NCBI GenBank assembly: GCA_017552705.1
Contig: JAFZOY010000040.1
Location: 1 to 64,000, forward strand
Source: Bacteroidales bacterium
GTDB lineage: Bacteria; Bacteroidota; Bacteroidia; Bacteroidales; UBA1715
DNA length: 64,000 nucleotides
Direction of reading: 5' to 3'
Part shown: positions 1 to 8,268 of the stretch, one piece after another
How the letters are laid out: each line of letters opens with the position of its first letter
Position numbering within the stretch: the stretch's first letter is position 1
Program-made: the position numbers and the translations under genes
Notes under the pieces: model-generated
Told to the model about the DNA's origin: nothing
What the model saw: only the letters and a program-made list of their open reading frames with translations
The model's database searches: none

Positions 1-1190
1 AACAGTCACTTTTATCGCCGTTTTCTCACTTTCACAACCATTAACTATTTGACTTACATAATATGTCGTATCTCCAACGGTTGCCGTATTTGGAACTGGT
101 GCGGTTGTGCTCGCTTCGTCACCGATGTACCATTTCTGTTCACCGTCAGCAGTTGCCGTTAAAATTTGAGCAACAGCATTTTGGCAATATGATACTGATT
201 GCGCAATTGGTTTTTCTGGGATAGCCTTAACCGTTATCGTTGTTGATGCCTCGCTTTCACAACCATTTTCGCCTGTAAATTTTAAATTAATCGACATCGT
301 TTCAGTTGGTGTTATGGTTATGCCACTACTATGCTCATCTATTTCAGCACCATTTCCAAACCATACATAAGACAGACCATTAAGTGGCATCGCCATCAAA
401 TATACTGTTTCACCAACACAAACTTCATCTTTATCCACAGCAATACCAACTGTTTGAACCGAATTAACAGTTGCTATAATTTCAGTACGTGCACTTTCGC
501 AACCATTCAATATTTGACTCACATAAAATGCTGTATCGCCTACTGTTGCCGTGCTTGGTACTGGTGCTTTTGTGCTTGCCACAACACTTTTTTCCGATTC
601 ATACCACAACAATGTAGCACCTTCACTCGCAGTTGCCATTAGCATTTCAGCAGTTTCGTTTTGGCAATACGAAACATCTTCAGCCGTTGGCGCAGTTGGA
701 ACAGGAAGGAATGTCACGGTGGCCGATGCTTGCGCTTCACAATTATATTCACTTACATAATTCAACGTAACCGTTATTGATTCTGCTGTTGTTGGCATTG
801 CAGTGACCGTTGCTGTATTTCCGTTTTCAGTAACGCCATCGCCCGACCACGTAAATGTGCCGCTATCGTCAGCATCGGCGGTCAATGTTATCGTTTCGCC
901 AGCACAAACTTCATCTTTATCAACCGATATGCTTATGCTTGGTAATTCATTGATTGTTACCGAAATAGCTGTTTTTTCACTTTCGCAACCATCAACTATT
1001 TGGCTTACATAATATGTTGTTTTCCCAACCTTTGTTGTATTTGGCCATGGTGCGGTTGTGCTTGCCACTCCGCCCATTGCCGATTCATACCACATCAATG
1101 TGCCTTCGTAGCTCGCCATTGCCGACAACTCTTCGGGAGCATCGCCATAGCAATATGTAGCATCTTCTACTACAGGTGCATTAGGGATTT
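1..1190 (-). repeat. Tandem Ig-like coding repeats, period about 465-486 bp
   Basis: Three homologous units lie inside the large surface-protein gene. The same block, encoding YYVSQIVNGCES or close variants, recurs with its CAACCAT/CAACC core at 35, 500 and 986. Each unit pairs a (S/T)YC.. Ig-like domain with a second domain starting near VDKDEVC. The array continues off the left edge, so the copy number is unknown. Confidence 0.75.
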
Positions 1191-4100
1191 CATATATAGT
1201 TATTGTAGAATCTGTTGTGCTTGTACAGCCGTTCACTGTTGCCGAAACGGTGTAGGTGGCAGTTTTGTCAACAGTTTGCGTTGCTTCCGTGCCACCGCTG
1301 CCCCACACATACGTTGCACCTGATAGGTTGCTCGAAGCGGTTAATGTTATGGTTTCTCCCTGACAAGCCCTTGCTTTGTCCGCTGTTATATACACCTCAG
1401 GAATTGGATTTTCAACCACCGTTACCGATTTTTCCATATTACAACTCAGGGCATCAGGGGCATTTTTATCGCGAACCAAAATTTTGTATTCGCCTGCGGA
1501 AGTTACTTCAAAACCGCTTGATGTATTTGCCACAGCTGGAGCTTGGACTATTTCTCCGTCTTTGTACCAAATATAATCAAAATTGCTACCCGATGTTGCC
1601 CATTCACTTGTAGTCAACGTGCAAGAACTGCCTTCGCACATGGCAATAACGCCATTGGAATAAGAAACGGCATCATCACAGTTTATCGAAAATTCCGAAG
1701 GTTTTGAACATGGACATTCCTCCGAAATCGTTACGGGAACAACCGCACAATACCCCACATTCGATTTTAATTTGAAATCAAACAATGGTCCTGATTTAGA
1801 TGTAGTATAATTGCCATATTCATCTGCACCATATATGGAAACAGCCCCATTCATATCGTCAACACTACCGACCAAACTACCATTATATACATAAAATTTA
1901 GTGTTATTAGTACTTATGTTCCCACTTACTGAACCAAAAACAGCAAAATAATATACATCACTTGCCAATGTTGTGTCTATCGGAATTTCTACCAATTCAA
2001 TTGGCAATGATATATCGGAGGAATTCCACCGCGGTTGGTAAGTATAAGTGGTAGTCCCATCCGAATTAAATGTAGGATTTTGCACGATATCCGATGGTGA
2101 CACATCGTAACTATATGGTAGAGTCTTTGTAATAGCCTTTTTAATATCCGAAGTGTTTGCCACCAATTTGCCATTCTGTGTTTTAGTACCGCACAATCTT
2201 ATAGTAATCGTAACATTTCCCGTTAAAGTTTGTATTTGAGCCTCAGCCTCTTCTCGTGTATTATAGTTGTCACCGGTGACAAATTTCCCTTGTAAAACAG
2301 GTAAAAGATATAACGAAGTTGATAAAAATGTTGTGTTTTCCGAAACTGTAACACCTATAGATGGAATTTGTTGATTGATAGCAATGTTACTTGCCGTTCT
2401 TTGCGCCTTTGTACCCGGAATCAGAGAGCCAGCACCGCTGGATGTTTCCTTTACATAAATAGTTTTGTCACCGTAAGAATTAGAAGGATATATTCCCGAA
2501 AGATCTATCGTTATTTCCTCATCACCAATAGATTTGCCCAATTCAGCAGTTGCAGATTGATTTGCATACCATGTGTATTCCGCAGTGCTGTTTGATGGAG
2601 TAACATTTACCGTTGCTTCATCACCGCAATATGTTACCGATGGTATTGAAAATTCCTGCTGCAATGCTGAAATAGTGATTTCATCTTCAGCATCATCATA
2701 TATCTGACACCCTCCATTTGCACCAACATACTTAACAACCACCCTATAGTTGCCTATTCCATCTTCACCCGCAGGGGTTTTGTACGTAACTTTTGAAGCA
2801 TTACCGGTCTGTACCTGCGTTCCATCTTTATACCATGTAATAGTATAGGAACTCAACAAATCAGCTTTTGAAATTGTAAAACCACAATCAAGCGTAACTC
2901 CCTCGAATGTCGAAGCGGCACAAGCAGTAACATTTCTTGGTGAGATAGAAGCTGTAGGATATGGATCCTTAAATGAGTTGCAAGCTGCAGGAGGATTCAT
3001 TTTTGTCGCATATCCAAAATTTGTACTGCTACCATTTCCCATTTGACCATATTCATTGTTCCCATACGCATACATGTCACCATCAGCCCTACAATAAAAA
3101 AGACACAATTTTCCTTGATCTATAGAAATAACATCGTTATGAATCTTCCCTGATGCATATTCAATATAACGTGGTAAATTAGATGTTGAACTACCCGAAG
3201 AGCCAAAAGTTCCCCACATAACAGGTTTGTTCGTTTTGGAAACAGCATATCCACACGATTGTCCTGCCCGAATGGATTTTGCAAGCAAATACGTGCCATC
3301 AGTATCATCGCTGCCCAACAAACCAGCCACGACTTTCTTAGGATACGGAGAACCCGTTTCACCAACTCCAGTAGCGTTATTCCAAGCATCACCCCAGCCC
3401 CAAACATATCCGTCTTTATCAAGAGCTTGACAGTTCACTCCACCAGCCGCTATTTGTACTATATCGGAAAGAGGTTCGTTCTCGGCGACATACACCATTC
3501 CAAATTTTGAACTTCCCGTAGTACTCGCAGTTGCCGCATAGCCACCAGTAGCTTTACGTCCCAGTGTCGATGGGTACATTCCTCCTCCTGCCGTCCATAC
3601 ATGTCCATCCTCGTCCAACAACATAGCAGCATTATCCGATGCAAACACCTGAACTATATTTTGAACGTGATTCCCATTTAAGTCAATACACCATACTGGA
3701 GAAATTTGATTCGTTGTTGTGCCATCACCAAGACTCGAAACATAATTATCGTTTATATTTCCACCCCATGCGACAACCATTCCTTCATACGCTCCAGGTC
3801 CCAATATCGCAAACGAGTTACAATTTCCTGCACTTACCACGGCAACATTACTCAAATACCCACCATCATCGTATTCTGTTCCTTCGAGGACACCCGCAGG
3901 AACCTGCATGGGCTGAGATGTAATTCTACTATCTACTGTATCTTGTCCACACTGACCGTAAATATTCAATCCCCAACACCAGACTTTATATTGACAATCT
4001 AAGGCGACAAAATGAGCACCACAACTACTTACTTGCTGAACAGTTGTATTATTAGGAAAATTAACTTGTGTCCATCTAGAAACATATTGTTCTGAACTAC

Positions 4101-4278
4101 CTACTCCTAAAACCCCTGTTCCATAAGTAACTTTATTTTCTCCAGCAACAAACACATAATTATTTGAGCAAACCACAGCAGATACATGATTTCCCCCCGA
4201 AATAATCACATCTTTCTGTGCGAAAGAATACAAACTAAAAATCACAAGAATCGTCGAAATAATAGAAAACCGTTTCAT
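1..4278 (-). CDS. Large secreted RCC1-propeller / Ig-like repeat protein (C-terminus outside window)
   Basis: The reading frame is open from ATG at 4278 to the window edge (1426 codons, no stop), so the 3' end is missing. Residues 1-21 form a signal peptide ending in SFAQ. Residues about 22-426 contain six or so RCC1-like units (for example WCWGLNIYGQCG, VWGWGDAWNN, MYAYGNNEYGQMGNG), probably one beta-propeller. From about residue 427 come Cys-containing Ig/PKD-like domains, of which the last three SYCQN-type domains are close repeats. Proteins of this kind in Bacteroidota are usually exported by T9SS and end in a CHU_C or sorting domain. That end is not visible here, so the secretion route is inferred. 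The role is probably adhesion or surface binding; the ligand is unknown. Confidence 0.85.
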   Translation of the reverse strand, partial: MKRFSIISTILVIFSLYSFAQKDVIISGGNHVSAVVCSNNYVFVAGENKVTYGTGVLGVGSSEQYVSRWTQVNFPNNTTVQQVSSCGAHFVALDCQYKVWCWGLNIYGQCGQDTVDSRITSQPMQVPAGVLEGTEYDDGGYLSNVAVVSAGNCNSFAILGPGAYEGMVVAWGGNINDNYVSSLGDGTTTNQISPVWCIDLNGNHVQNIVQVFASDNAAMLLDEDGHVWTAGGGMYPSTLGRKATGGYAATASTTGSSKFGMVYVAENEPLSDIVQIAAGGVNCQALDKDGYVWGWGDAWNNATGVGETGSPYPKKVVAGLLGSDDTDGTYLLAKSIRAGQSCGYAVSKTNKPVMWGTFGSSGSSTSNLPRYIEYASGKIHNDVISIDQGKLCLFYCRADGDMYAYGNNEYGQMGNGSSTNFGYATKMNPPAACNSFKDPYPTASISPRNVTACAASTFEGVTLDCGFTISKADLLSSYTITWYKDGTQVQTGNASKVTYKTPAGEDGIGNYRVVVKYVGANGGCQIYDDAEDEITISALQQEFSIPSVTYCGDEATVNVTPSNSTAEYTWYANQSATAELGKSIGDEEITIDLSGIYPSNSYGDKTIYVKETSSGAGSLIPGTKAQRTASNIAINQQIPSIGVTVSENTTFLSTSLYLLPVLQGKFVTGDNYNTREEAEAQIQTLTGNVTITIRLCGTKTQNGKLVANTSDIKKAITKTLPYSYDVSPSDIVQNPTFNSDGTTTYTYQPRWNSSDISLPIELVEIPIDTTLASDVYYFAVFGSVSGNISTNNTKFYVYNGSLVGSVDDMNGAVSIYGADEYGNYTTSKSGPLFDFKLKSNVGYCAVVPVTISEECPCSKPSEFSINCDDAVSYSNGVIAMCEGSSCTLTTSEWATSGSNFDYIWYKDGEIVQAPAVANTSSGFEVTSAGEYKILVRDKNAPDALSCNMEKSVTVVENPIPEVYITADKARACQGETITLTASSNLSGATYVWGSGGTEATQTVDKTATYTVSATVNGCTSTTDSTITIYEIPNAPVVEDATYCYGDAPEELSAMASYEGTLMWYESAMGGVASTTAPWPNTTKVGKTTYYVSQIVDGCESEKTAISVTINELPSISISVDKDEVCAGETITLTADADDSGTFTWSGDGVTENGNTATVTAMPTTAESITVTLNYVSEYNCEAQASATVTFLPVPTAPTAEDVSYCQNETAEMLMATASEGATLLWYESEKSVVASTKAPVPSTATVGDTAFYVSQILNGCESARTEIIATVNSVQTVGIAVDKDEVCVGETVYLMAMPLNGLSYVWFGNGAEIDEHSSGITITPTETMSINLKFTGENGCESEASTTITVKAIPEKPIAQSVSYCQNAVAQILTATADGEQKWYIGDEASTTAPVPNTATVGDTTYYVSQIVNGCESEKTAIKVTV

Positions 4279-4439
4279 AGGCACATAATTAGGTTTGAAC
4301 TGATTACAAAAACACTTTTTTCTGTTGGTTTGAACAAAAAAATGCCTCACAACAGAGCTGGTAAAGATATAAAAAGTATTTTGAAATACAAACGGATTTT
4401 CTATATTTTGTCGGCTACCGAATGTGTTTTTTCGGACTG

Positions 4440-4997
4440 TTATTTCAAACTTGAATATTGGTTTTGCCAATCGGGGTCTTGGGAATCCTTAACCAGCCGC
4501 CACATATCTTCACCATACAGGAATTGGTCCATTGCGCTATAATTATAATTGCGTTTCAAAAAACTCCACTGTGCTTCGCTTGGGGCAAAATCGCGCCCAG
4601 CCCAGCCTTTTTCTTCGGTTCCGTCGTATGGATATTCAGCATAACGGAGTTTCCAAAGGTTTTCGAACGACTGCCACATGATTTCTTTCTCTTCAAGCAA
4701 ATTCTTTTTTTCCGGATTTGCCTTCGAAACTACCTGTCCCGAAGCCTGTTGCAGGAATTGGTCGCGCGAAAGCCACGTGAGCTGCTGCTCGCCCGTTGAT
4801 TTTATTTGAATGTATCCATAACGGATAAATCCTGTGTAGCTTGTCATCAGGCTAATGCCAAAATATCCTGTCACCGTAACCTTCAGTTCGGGATTGTCTT
4901 CTTTACGAACAAATATGTTGTTGTTCTGCCCTATGCTTCCATACGCCATAAGCGCAAACAATACCATTATTATAACCCGCTTGCAAAACATATTCAT
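4440..4997 (-). CDS. Small secreted protein of unknown function
   Basis: This encodes 185 aa. The N-terminus is a clear signal peptide (basic start, hydrophobic stretch, cleavage likely after AYGSIGQ). The mature part is Trp/Tyr-rich and acidic, with repeated W/Y-containing segments (GWAGRDFAP, QDPDWQNQY) and no motif I recognise. A second ATG two codons in is an equally possible start. It lies between the large surface protein and the divergent cold-shock gene. It is probably periplasmic or outer-membrane associated; the function is unknown. Confidence 0.6.
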   Translation of the reverse strand: MNMFCKRVIIMVLFALMAYGSIGQNNNIFVRKEDNPELKVTVTGYFGISLMTSYTGFIRYGYIQIKSTGEQQLTWLSRDQFLQQASGQVVSKANPEKKNLLEEKEIMWQSFENLWKLRYAEYPYDGTEEKGWAGRDFAPSEAQWSFLKRNYNYSAMDQFLYGEDMWRLVKDSQDPDWQNQYSSLK

Positions 4998-5109
4998 TTT
5001 TTTTACGAAAATAACTAAAAATCAACGTATTCCAAATTTTAGACCAAAAACTTCGACACTTCACGCAAAAAAACTTCAAATTATGCACAAACCATACTAT
5101 TTTTTTATT

Positions 5110-5117
5110 ATATTTGG
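5110..5117 (+). promoter_or_regulatory. Bacteroidota -7 box for the cold-shock gene
   Basis: TATATTTG matches TAnnTTTG, 28 nt before the cold-shock ATG. The leader after it is A/T-only in long runs. No convincing -33 TTG is seen at the usual distance. Confidence 0.45.
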
Positions 5118-5145
5118 ATATTATTAACATTAATTTTTTTTCATT

Positions 5146-5343
5146 ATGAAAGGTACAGTAAAATTCTTTAACAAAACTAAAGGTTATGGTTTTATTAAAG
5201 AGGCTGAAACAGACAAAGAATGGTTTGTCCACGTTTCAGGTTTAGTTGACAAAATTGCCGACAACGACAATGTAGAGTTCGAAATCGATCCGAACGGCAA
5301 AAAAGGACCTTGTGCTGTTAACGTAAAAAAAGTAACAGAATAA
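5146..5343 (+). CDS. Cold-shock domain protein (CspA family)
   Basis: This is 65 aa, the usual length for a single cold-shock domain. It has the RNP1-type motif KGYGFI and the RNP2-type motif WFVHV of the five-stranded OB fold that binds single-stranded RNA and DNA. Family members melt RNA secondary structure and act in the cytoplasm, often after temperature downshift. The gene stands alone, with its own -7 box and a terminator 26 nt after the stop. The acidic insertion ETDKEW is typical of the Bacteroidota branch. The domain call is secure; which stress induces it is not visible. Confidence 0.95.
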   Translation: MKGTVKFFNKTKGYGFIKEAETDKEWFVHVSGLVDKIADNDNVEFEIDPNGKKGPCAVNVKKVTE

Positions 5344-5368
5344 TATCTTTTTTCAACAAATGAATTGA

Positions 5369-5398
5369 GAGGCTATAGTTTTCTATAGTCTCTTTTTT
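5369..5398 (+). terminator. Intrinsic terminator of the cold-shock gene
   Basis: A 10-bp stem (GAGGCTATAG / CTATAGTCTC, one G-T wobble) with a TTTT loop is followed by six T residues. Confidence 0.85.
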
Positions 5399-5433
5399 GT
5401 CCAAATTCTTCTTTGTTTCCGACTTAGCTGATT

Positions 5434-5555
5434 GGCGTCAAGGAAATCAACGGAGTGCAGCGTGAAAAAGGCGTTGGTGCCTTCTAACGAGATTCTTTAT
5501 TATACGATAATGTGGCACTTCAACGCCTTTAGCGGAACGCAGTTGATTTTTAGCC
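5434..5555. repeat. Long imperfect inverted repeat in a convergent intergenic region
   Basis: The arms at about 5434-5482 and 5514-5555 are inverted copies of each other: AATCAAC, AAAGGCGTTG and GTGCC blocks match in order, with small gaps. The loop is about 31 nt. It is richer in G+C than its surroundings and lies between the 3' ends of the cold-shock gene and the HhH gene. No reading frame is supported. It may be a dispersed intergenic repeat or a degenerate small mobile element. Confidence 0.6.
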
Positions 5556-5584
5556 AAGCAGGTACGTCGGCGGCCTTTCTTTGG

Positions 5585-5618
5585 GTTCCGTTTCTTTCGC
5601 CGCCGAAAGAAATGGAAC
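5585..5618. repeat. 15-bp hairpin next to the stop codon of the HhH gene
   Basis: GTTCCGTTTCTTTCG pairs with CGAAAGAAATGGAAC (one G-T wobble) around a CCGC loop. It begins five bases beyond the - strand stop codon at 5623 and could stabilise or terminate that transcript. A GGCGGC just upstream (near 5570) can alternatively pair with GCCGCC in the loop. Confidence 0.65.
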
Positions 5619-5622
5619 AAAA

Positions 5623-7560
5623 TCATAACGAAACTTGCACCAAAACATGTACTGCAAGTTTTCGGTTATCTTTATATAAATCATACGCTTCGGGCAATTC
5701 ATATTTGTCGGAATAGTTGGTTTGCATCAGTTTGGTTTGCAGATTGATGTTTGATGTTGGCTTCCATTTCAGTAGCACGTACCAATACGTCCCCGCATAG
5801 AAATACTGCGAACTCGAAAACGCATACATCACATTGTCCTCCCACGCATATAATCTATTGTCGTACGAGGCATCGAATTGAGCATACCGCACACTCAATG
5901 AAAATGGACGTTTGGGTACACGCACTATCACATCCTCATAAACCAAATACCCTACCTCATCGCCCTGCGAGGAACGTTGCGCCGAGATTTTGAACTGCAC
6001 TGCCTTATCGGGAAAAGACGAAACCATCGCTATATGCTTCCGCTTCCTACACATCTCAAACCCTGTTTCCGCCTTCTGCATCTGCGTGGTTAGCGAATAC
6101 TGATAATATGCCGATAAAAACGACATTCGCACATAGGAAAGTTTCATACGCACCACATCGCCCTGCGTGGGCACCCGCATTGTGGTGCGCTCGTGGGGCA
6201 TTGCAAATAAATCATTGTCGAGAATCAAGGTAACATTCTGACTGAGAGTGAGTTTTAAGTTCGAACGCCATCCAACTTCATTTTCCACAGCAGACTGCCG
6301 TCCTTCCGCTGATGCATTAAAACTTTGAAATTCATATTGATACAGACGCACATTCGTTGAGAATAATGCTCCGTCGGTTAGGGAATACTGCAAACCATGT
6401 ATAGTGGCAAAACGGAAATGCGTATCGAACGCACATTCGCCGTACAACCTCACATGCCGTTTGCAATAATTATACATGAAACTGGCATTGCGCACAGCAT
6501 AGTCAACGGAATCCTTTGAAAAACGATGCTGCAAAACCGCAAAACCTACCCGCAACCGTTGTGTTTCAAACTGAAGATGCGTACCAACCACAGAATAATC
6601 TATCGCCTGTTTTGTAGCACATTCCGATTCGGTTCGGTGATAGCCAGTTTTTTGTATGGTAAATGGAAAATCTTTTTTGTCGCTGATTTTGCCGTCTAAT
6701 TTCCTCTGCGAGAAAAAAGGCGTTATCTGTATCTGTTTCAATTTGATAGTCGCGCCAAATCCCCTGAAATAGGCAAATTCCGAACTTGAACTATGCTTTG
6801 TGAGCACATACGATTGTTTTCCCCCGGCCTGTTCTATGGAACTGCCGCCAAATCCGCCCTGCGAGGCTATCAGACCCTGTCCTATATTCAACAGATAGTC
6901 ACCGAGCACAATATTTGAAAACACCCCAGTGTTTTTCTTTTGTATGTAAGCGGAACGGGAATCAAATCCATCGCGAAAAGTCAAACGCTCGCCCATATCC
7001 TTTTTCAGAGTGAAACCGACATACAGCTCGTTGTGCGACTGGAACCGATAACGGACAATTTCCTTATTCGCACCGCCCTGATAGCCGTTTTCGCTTTTAT
7101 ATTCATCGTTGGAAACCGCATTCACAGTGGACTGCACGGAAAACAAATGGGTGCCGTCATCCAAGAAATCGGAGAGAGATTTCCGCGGTTTCACAGGCTC
7201 TGCCACACAAAACAAAGCCAACAAACGCGCTTTTTCCAATGGAAGCCCCAGCACATTCTGCAATTCATACACACTGAGCAACGGCTTGTTGTGTTCCACA
7301 TAAAACAACAAGCTCCGCTTTTCAAATTCTGTAAGGAAGAAAAATTGTTGGCAATCAGGTTCGGTGAGTTCATTCAAGTTGCATTTATGCGAAAACAATT
7401 CCTCAAGCACAGCAATTTCCTCATCCGAAACCTCGTCGGAAGCCTCTCCCACCACGGCATACAAAACCTCGTCCCAGTCCTGCGCATAGCAGGTCAAGGA
7501 AACACATAAGCATATATACACCAAGCTTATGAAACTCCATGGAACACGCGGCATTCCCAT
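5623..7560 (-). CDS. Helix-hairpin-helix, probable outer-membrane beta-barrel protein
   Basis: This encodes 645 aa from the chosen ATG at 7560. A longer frame exists, but this ATG follows the -7 box and begins a good signal peptide (ISLVYICLCVSLTCYAQ). After it comes an HhH/ComEA-like region (EDWNELT-type helices, then LLSVYELQNVLGLPLEKAR). The long C-terminal part has alternating aromatic/polar strands ending in VLVQVSL, as in outer-membrane barrels. The architecture is common and uncharacterised in Bacteroidota. The HhH may touch DNA or another ligand outside the cell; that is inference from fold only. Confidence 0.75.
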   Translation of the reverse strand: MGMPRVPWSFISLVYICLCVSLTCYAQDWDEVLYAVVGEASDEVSDEEIAVLEELFSHKCNLNELTEPDCQQFFFLTEFEKRSLLFYVEHNKPLLSVYELQNVLGLPLEKARLLALFCVAEPVKPRKSLSDFLDDGTHLFSVQSTVNAVSNDEYKSENGYQGGANKEIVRYRFQSHNELYVGFTLKKDMGERLTFRDGFDSRSAYIQKKNTGVFSNIVLGDYLLNIGQGLIASQGGFGGSSIEQAGGKQSYVLTKHSSSSEFAYFRGFGATIKLKQIQITPFFSQRKLDGKISDKKDFPFTIQKTGYHRTESECATKQAIDYSVVGTHLQFETQRLRVGFAVLQHRFSKDSVDYAVRNASFMYNYCKRHVRLYGECAFDTHFRFATIHGLQYSLTDGALFSTNVRLYQYEFQSFNASAEGRQSAVENEVGWRSNLKLTLSQNVTLILDNDLFAMPHERTTMRVPTQGDVVRMKLSYVRMSFLSAYYQYSLTTQMQKAETGFEMCRKRKHIAMVSSFPDKAVQFKISAQRSSQGDEVGYLVYEDVIVRVPKRPFSLSVRYAQFDASYDNRLYAWEDNVMYAFSSSQYFYAGTYWYVLLKWKPTSNINLQTKLMQTNYSDKYELPEAYDLYKDNRKLAVHVLVQVSL

Positions 7561-7565
7561 ATATG

Positions 7566-7573
7566 CAAAGATA
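7566..7573 (-). promoter_or_regulatory. -7 box of the HhH gene
   Basis: TATCTTTG (- strand) ends only five bases before the ATG at 7560. Transcription would therefore start at or very near the start codon, leaving almost no leader. Confidence 0.5.
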
Positions 7574-7585
7574 GAAATTTTGATT

Positions 7586-7630
7586 ATATCCACCCACGAT
7601 TTCCTAAAAATCTCGAATCTGGGTGGATAT
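7586..7630. repeat. Perfect 10-bp inverted repeat in a divergent intergenic region
   Basis: ATATCCACCC (7586-7595) and GGGTGGATAT (7621-7630) are exact reverse complements, 25 nt apart, with a further GATTT/AAATC pair inside. The repeat lies directly upstream of the -7 box of the HhH gene. It may be an operator or an RNA stem; no T-run follows it. Confidence 0.55.
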
Positions 7631-7694
7631 TTTCCACAAAAGCCCAAGATATTATTTTTTATTAACACCGTGTTTTTAATACACGTATATTAAC

Positions 7695-7702
7695 TACTTT
7701 TG
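7695..7702 (+). promoter_or_regulatory. -7 box of the 7724 operon
   Basis: TACTTTTG matches TAnnTTTG, 21 nt before the ATG at 7724. It would drive the Lys-rich protein, the TPR protein and polA. Confidence 0.5.
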
Positions 7703-7723
7703 GCTCGAAAATAGATTGTAGAG

Positions 7724-8263
7724 ATGAGATTACAGAAATTAGTCCTATTATTCGGTTTATTGGCGGTCGGAACGGCTGCATTCGCCCAATACGACGACGA
7801 CGAAACTGTTCAGTCACGAAAGACAAGCCATCGTAAGGAAAAAGTGAGCGCTCCAAAGGCTTCGCGCGCAAGTCAGAAACAGATGAAGCAACAGGACAAC
7901 TTCAAATCGAGCGTGAACAAAACCACCCATTTGAGTAAAAAAGAGCAAGCAAAACTTCAGGCTAAAAAAGAAAAAGAACACAATGAACGCTACGAGGCAA
8001 GCCGTAAGCGTATGCAAAATAAAAAGACGGTAAAACGAATGAAGAAAAACGAAAAGTATTCGTACCGTTATAATTCAGCAAAACACAACCAAATGGGTTC
8101 ACACCCGAATGCAGCGACGCGAAAACGTGCAAAAGCTCTCGAAAAGAAGCAGGACGAAGCTCGCGACCGCTACGAAAACAAGGATTACAAACCAGGAGCA
8201 CGGAAAACAACGAAAAAAGGAAAGATTAGAGAATTTTATAATCCATTCAAGAAGAATGATTAG
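7724..8263 (+). CDS. Exported Lys/Arg-rich protein of unknown function
   Basis: This encodes 179 aa. A signal peptide (LLFGLLAVGTAAFAQ) is followed by a short acidic patch YDDDE. The rest is extremely basic and hydrophilic, with heptad-like K/E/Q segments suggesting coiled coil (LSKKEQAKLQAKKEKEHNE) and a final KIREFYNPFKKND. No enzymatic motif is seen. It is the first gene of an apparent operon with a TPR gene 5 nt downstream and then polA. A nucleic-acid or polyanion-binding envelope protein would fit the charge, but this is inference only. Confidence 0.65.
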   Translation: MRLQKLVLLFGLLAVGTAAFAQYDDDETVQSRKTSHRKEKVSAPKASRASQKQMKQQDNFKSSVNKTTHLSKKEQAKLQAKKEKEHNERYEASRKRMQNKKTVKRMKKNEKYSYRYNSAKHNQMGSHPNAATRKRAKALEKKQDEARDRYENKDYKPGARKTTKKGKIREFYNPFKKND

Positions 8264-8268
8264 TTCGT

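Noticed and set aside
331-1613. Several + strand frames over the repeat region
   Set aside because: They are shadows of the long - strand repeat protein, whose frame is continuous over 4.2 kb.
6940-7509. 189-codon frame antisense to the HhH gene
   Set aside because: It lies wholly inside a gene with a clear signal peptide and barrel pattern; no promoter or family resemblance.
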